Assembly (NCBI GenBank): GCA_049521495.1
Contig: JBEKOT010000118.1
Location: forward strand, 1 to 7,309
From: CAWEPK01 sp049521495
GTDB taxonomy: Bacteria > Desulfobacterota > Syntrophorhabdia > Syntrophorhabdales > WCHB1-27
Length of the DNA: 7,309 nucleotides
Reading direction: 5' to 3'
Shown here: positions 7,118-7,309 of the stretch, one piece after another
How the letters are laid out: each line of letters opens with the position of its first letter
Position numbering within the stretch: position 1 is the stretch's first letter
Translations under genes and position numbers: made by a program
The notes under the pieces: generated by a model
Databases searched by the model: none
Told to the model about the DNA's origin: nothing
The model's input: the letters and a program-made list of their open reading frames with translations, nothing else

Positions 7118-7213
7118 TCAGCCGCCCTCGCGCTCAATCCGGTGGCGGTCGCCGTCACGGATGCGGAGTCGCAGCCTTCGGCCGTGGTCCTTGAAAAGGA
7201 TGCCCGTTTATGA
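7101..7213 (+). pseudogene. Decayed continuation of the FixH/YtkA-like gene
   Basis: Past the TAA, coding-like sequence continues in two phases. The frame starting at 7101 reads LKFDYNQPPS, matching EITFDKNPPV of the gene at 534-920. The original frame, resumed from 7118, reads SAALALNPVAVAVTDAESQPSAVV and ends at TGA 7211-7213, matching NNVDILVKDKTG. Joining 'VEI' to 'FDYNQPP' to 'ALNPVAVAVTDAESQP' with two small compensating frame changes gives a natural FixH/YtkA-like first half. The Met-Pro and C-terminal strands expected next are absent, and the space ends at the tRNA gene. The pattern fits a degraded, 3'-truncated pseudogene; sequencing or assembly errors are the main alternative. Confidence 0.45.
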
Positions 7214-7219
7214 GAAAAT
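7191..7219 (+). promoter_or_regulatory. Probable sigma-70-type promoter of the tRNA-Sec gene
   Basis: TTGAAA (7191-7196) is a 5-of-6 match to the -35 box. GAAAAT (7214-7219) follows after exactly 17 bases and matches the -10 box at 4 of 6 positions, helped by an extended -10 TGA at 7211-7213. Transcription would start near 7226, a few bases before the mature tRNA end at 7233. The promoter overlaps the tail of the gene remnant. Confidence 0.5.
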
Positions 7220-7232
7220 GTACCCTCAGATC

Positions 7233-7309
7233 GGAAGTGCCAAGGCGCCTGGTGGGCCTCCTGGTCTTCAAAACCAGTGCACCGGTGACGAGCTGGTGGG
7301 TGGGTTCGA
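7233..7309 (+). tRNA. selC: tRNA-Sec (anticodon TCA), 3' end cut by the window
   Basis: This is the selenocysteine tRNA that decodes in-frame UGA with SelA, SelB and SelD. It opens with GGAAGTGC, the 5' strand of the 8-base-pair acceptor stem typical of bacterial tRNA-Sec. A D stem AGGC (7243-7246) pairs with GCCT (7256-7259), extendable by CC/GG with one bulged base around a TGGT loop. The anticodon stem CTGGT (7261-7265) pairs with ACCAG (7273-7277) around loop CTTCAAA, giving anticodon TCA at 7268-7270. The long variable arm has CACCGG (7280-7285) pairing with CTGGTG (7293-7298). The T-arm begins TGGG then TTCGA at the window edge. About 20 bases (rest of T-arm, acceptor 3' strand) lie outside. 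The loop sequence and long arm match E. coli selC closely in layout. Confidence 0.95.

Noticed and set aside
7139..7160. Imperfect GC-rich hairpin upstream of selC as operon terminator.
   Set aside because: The stem has bulges, no T tract follows, and the bases are better explained as coding remnant.
1..7309. Insertion sequence, integrase, CRISPR array or long repeats.
   Set aside because: No transposase or integrase frame, no regularly spaced repeats and no terminal inverted repeats were seen on either strand.

Overview
The window carries one tightly packed efflux operon, all on the + strand, and ends inside a selenocysteine tRNA gene. The core is a complete CusCBA-type heavy-metal RND system: an outer-membrane channel (941-2293), a periplasmic adaptor (2290-3612) and a 1071-residue inner-membrane pump (3783-6998). 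The pump keeps the three methionines that bind Cu(I)/Ag(I) in E. coli CusA, and the Asp, Glu and Lys of its proton relay. Monovalent copper/silver export is therefore a better call than Zn/Co/Cd export.

Layout, left to right. (1) 1-415: the C-terminal part of an unrecognised gene, cut by the window edge. (2) 416-533: an intergenic gap that probably holds the operon promoter. (3) 534-920: a secreted FixH/YtkA-like protein with a Met-Pro motif. (4) 941-2293 cusC/tolC-like, 2290-3612 cusB-like. (5) 3619-3786: a 55-codon ORF in the cusB-cusA gap whose stop overlaps the pump start as ATGA; its second half faintly resembles PII-like/ferredoxin-fold proteins. (6) 3783-6998 cusA-like. (7) 6995-7117: a signal-peptide-bearing mini-ORF, ATGA-coupled to cusA, followed by a decayed remnant to about 7213 that looks like a second FixH/YtkA-like domain. 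(8) 7191-7219: a likely promoter. (9) 7233 to the window end: the 5' part of tRNA-Sec, anticodon TCA.

How they work together: the pump takes Cu(I)/Ag(I) from the periplasm or cytoplasm, the adaptor links it to the outer-membrane channel, and the FixH-like protein may be a periplasmic accessory or metal handler. The adaptor and the FixH-like protein share a Met-Pro-Gly-Met-Pro motif. Three ATGA start/stop overlaps (2290, 3783, 6995) imply translational coupling along the operon. No regulator such as CusRS, CueR or CsoR is visible.

Organism: a Gram-negative (diderm) bacterium with fairly GC-rich DNA and a selenoprotein pathway. The gene set and order suggest a Desulfobacterota/deltaproteobacterial-type or similar anaerobe, but this is inference and no gene fixes the taxonomy. 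There is no sign of a transposase, integrase or CRISPR array.
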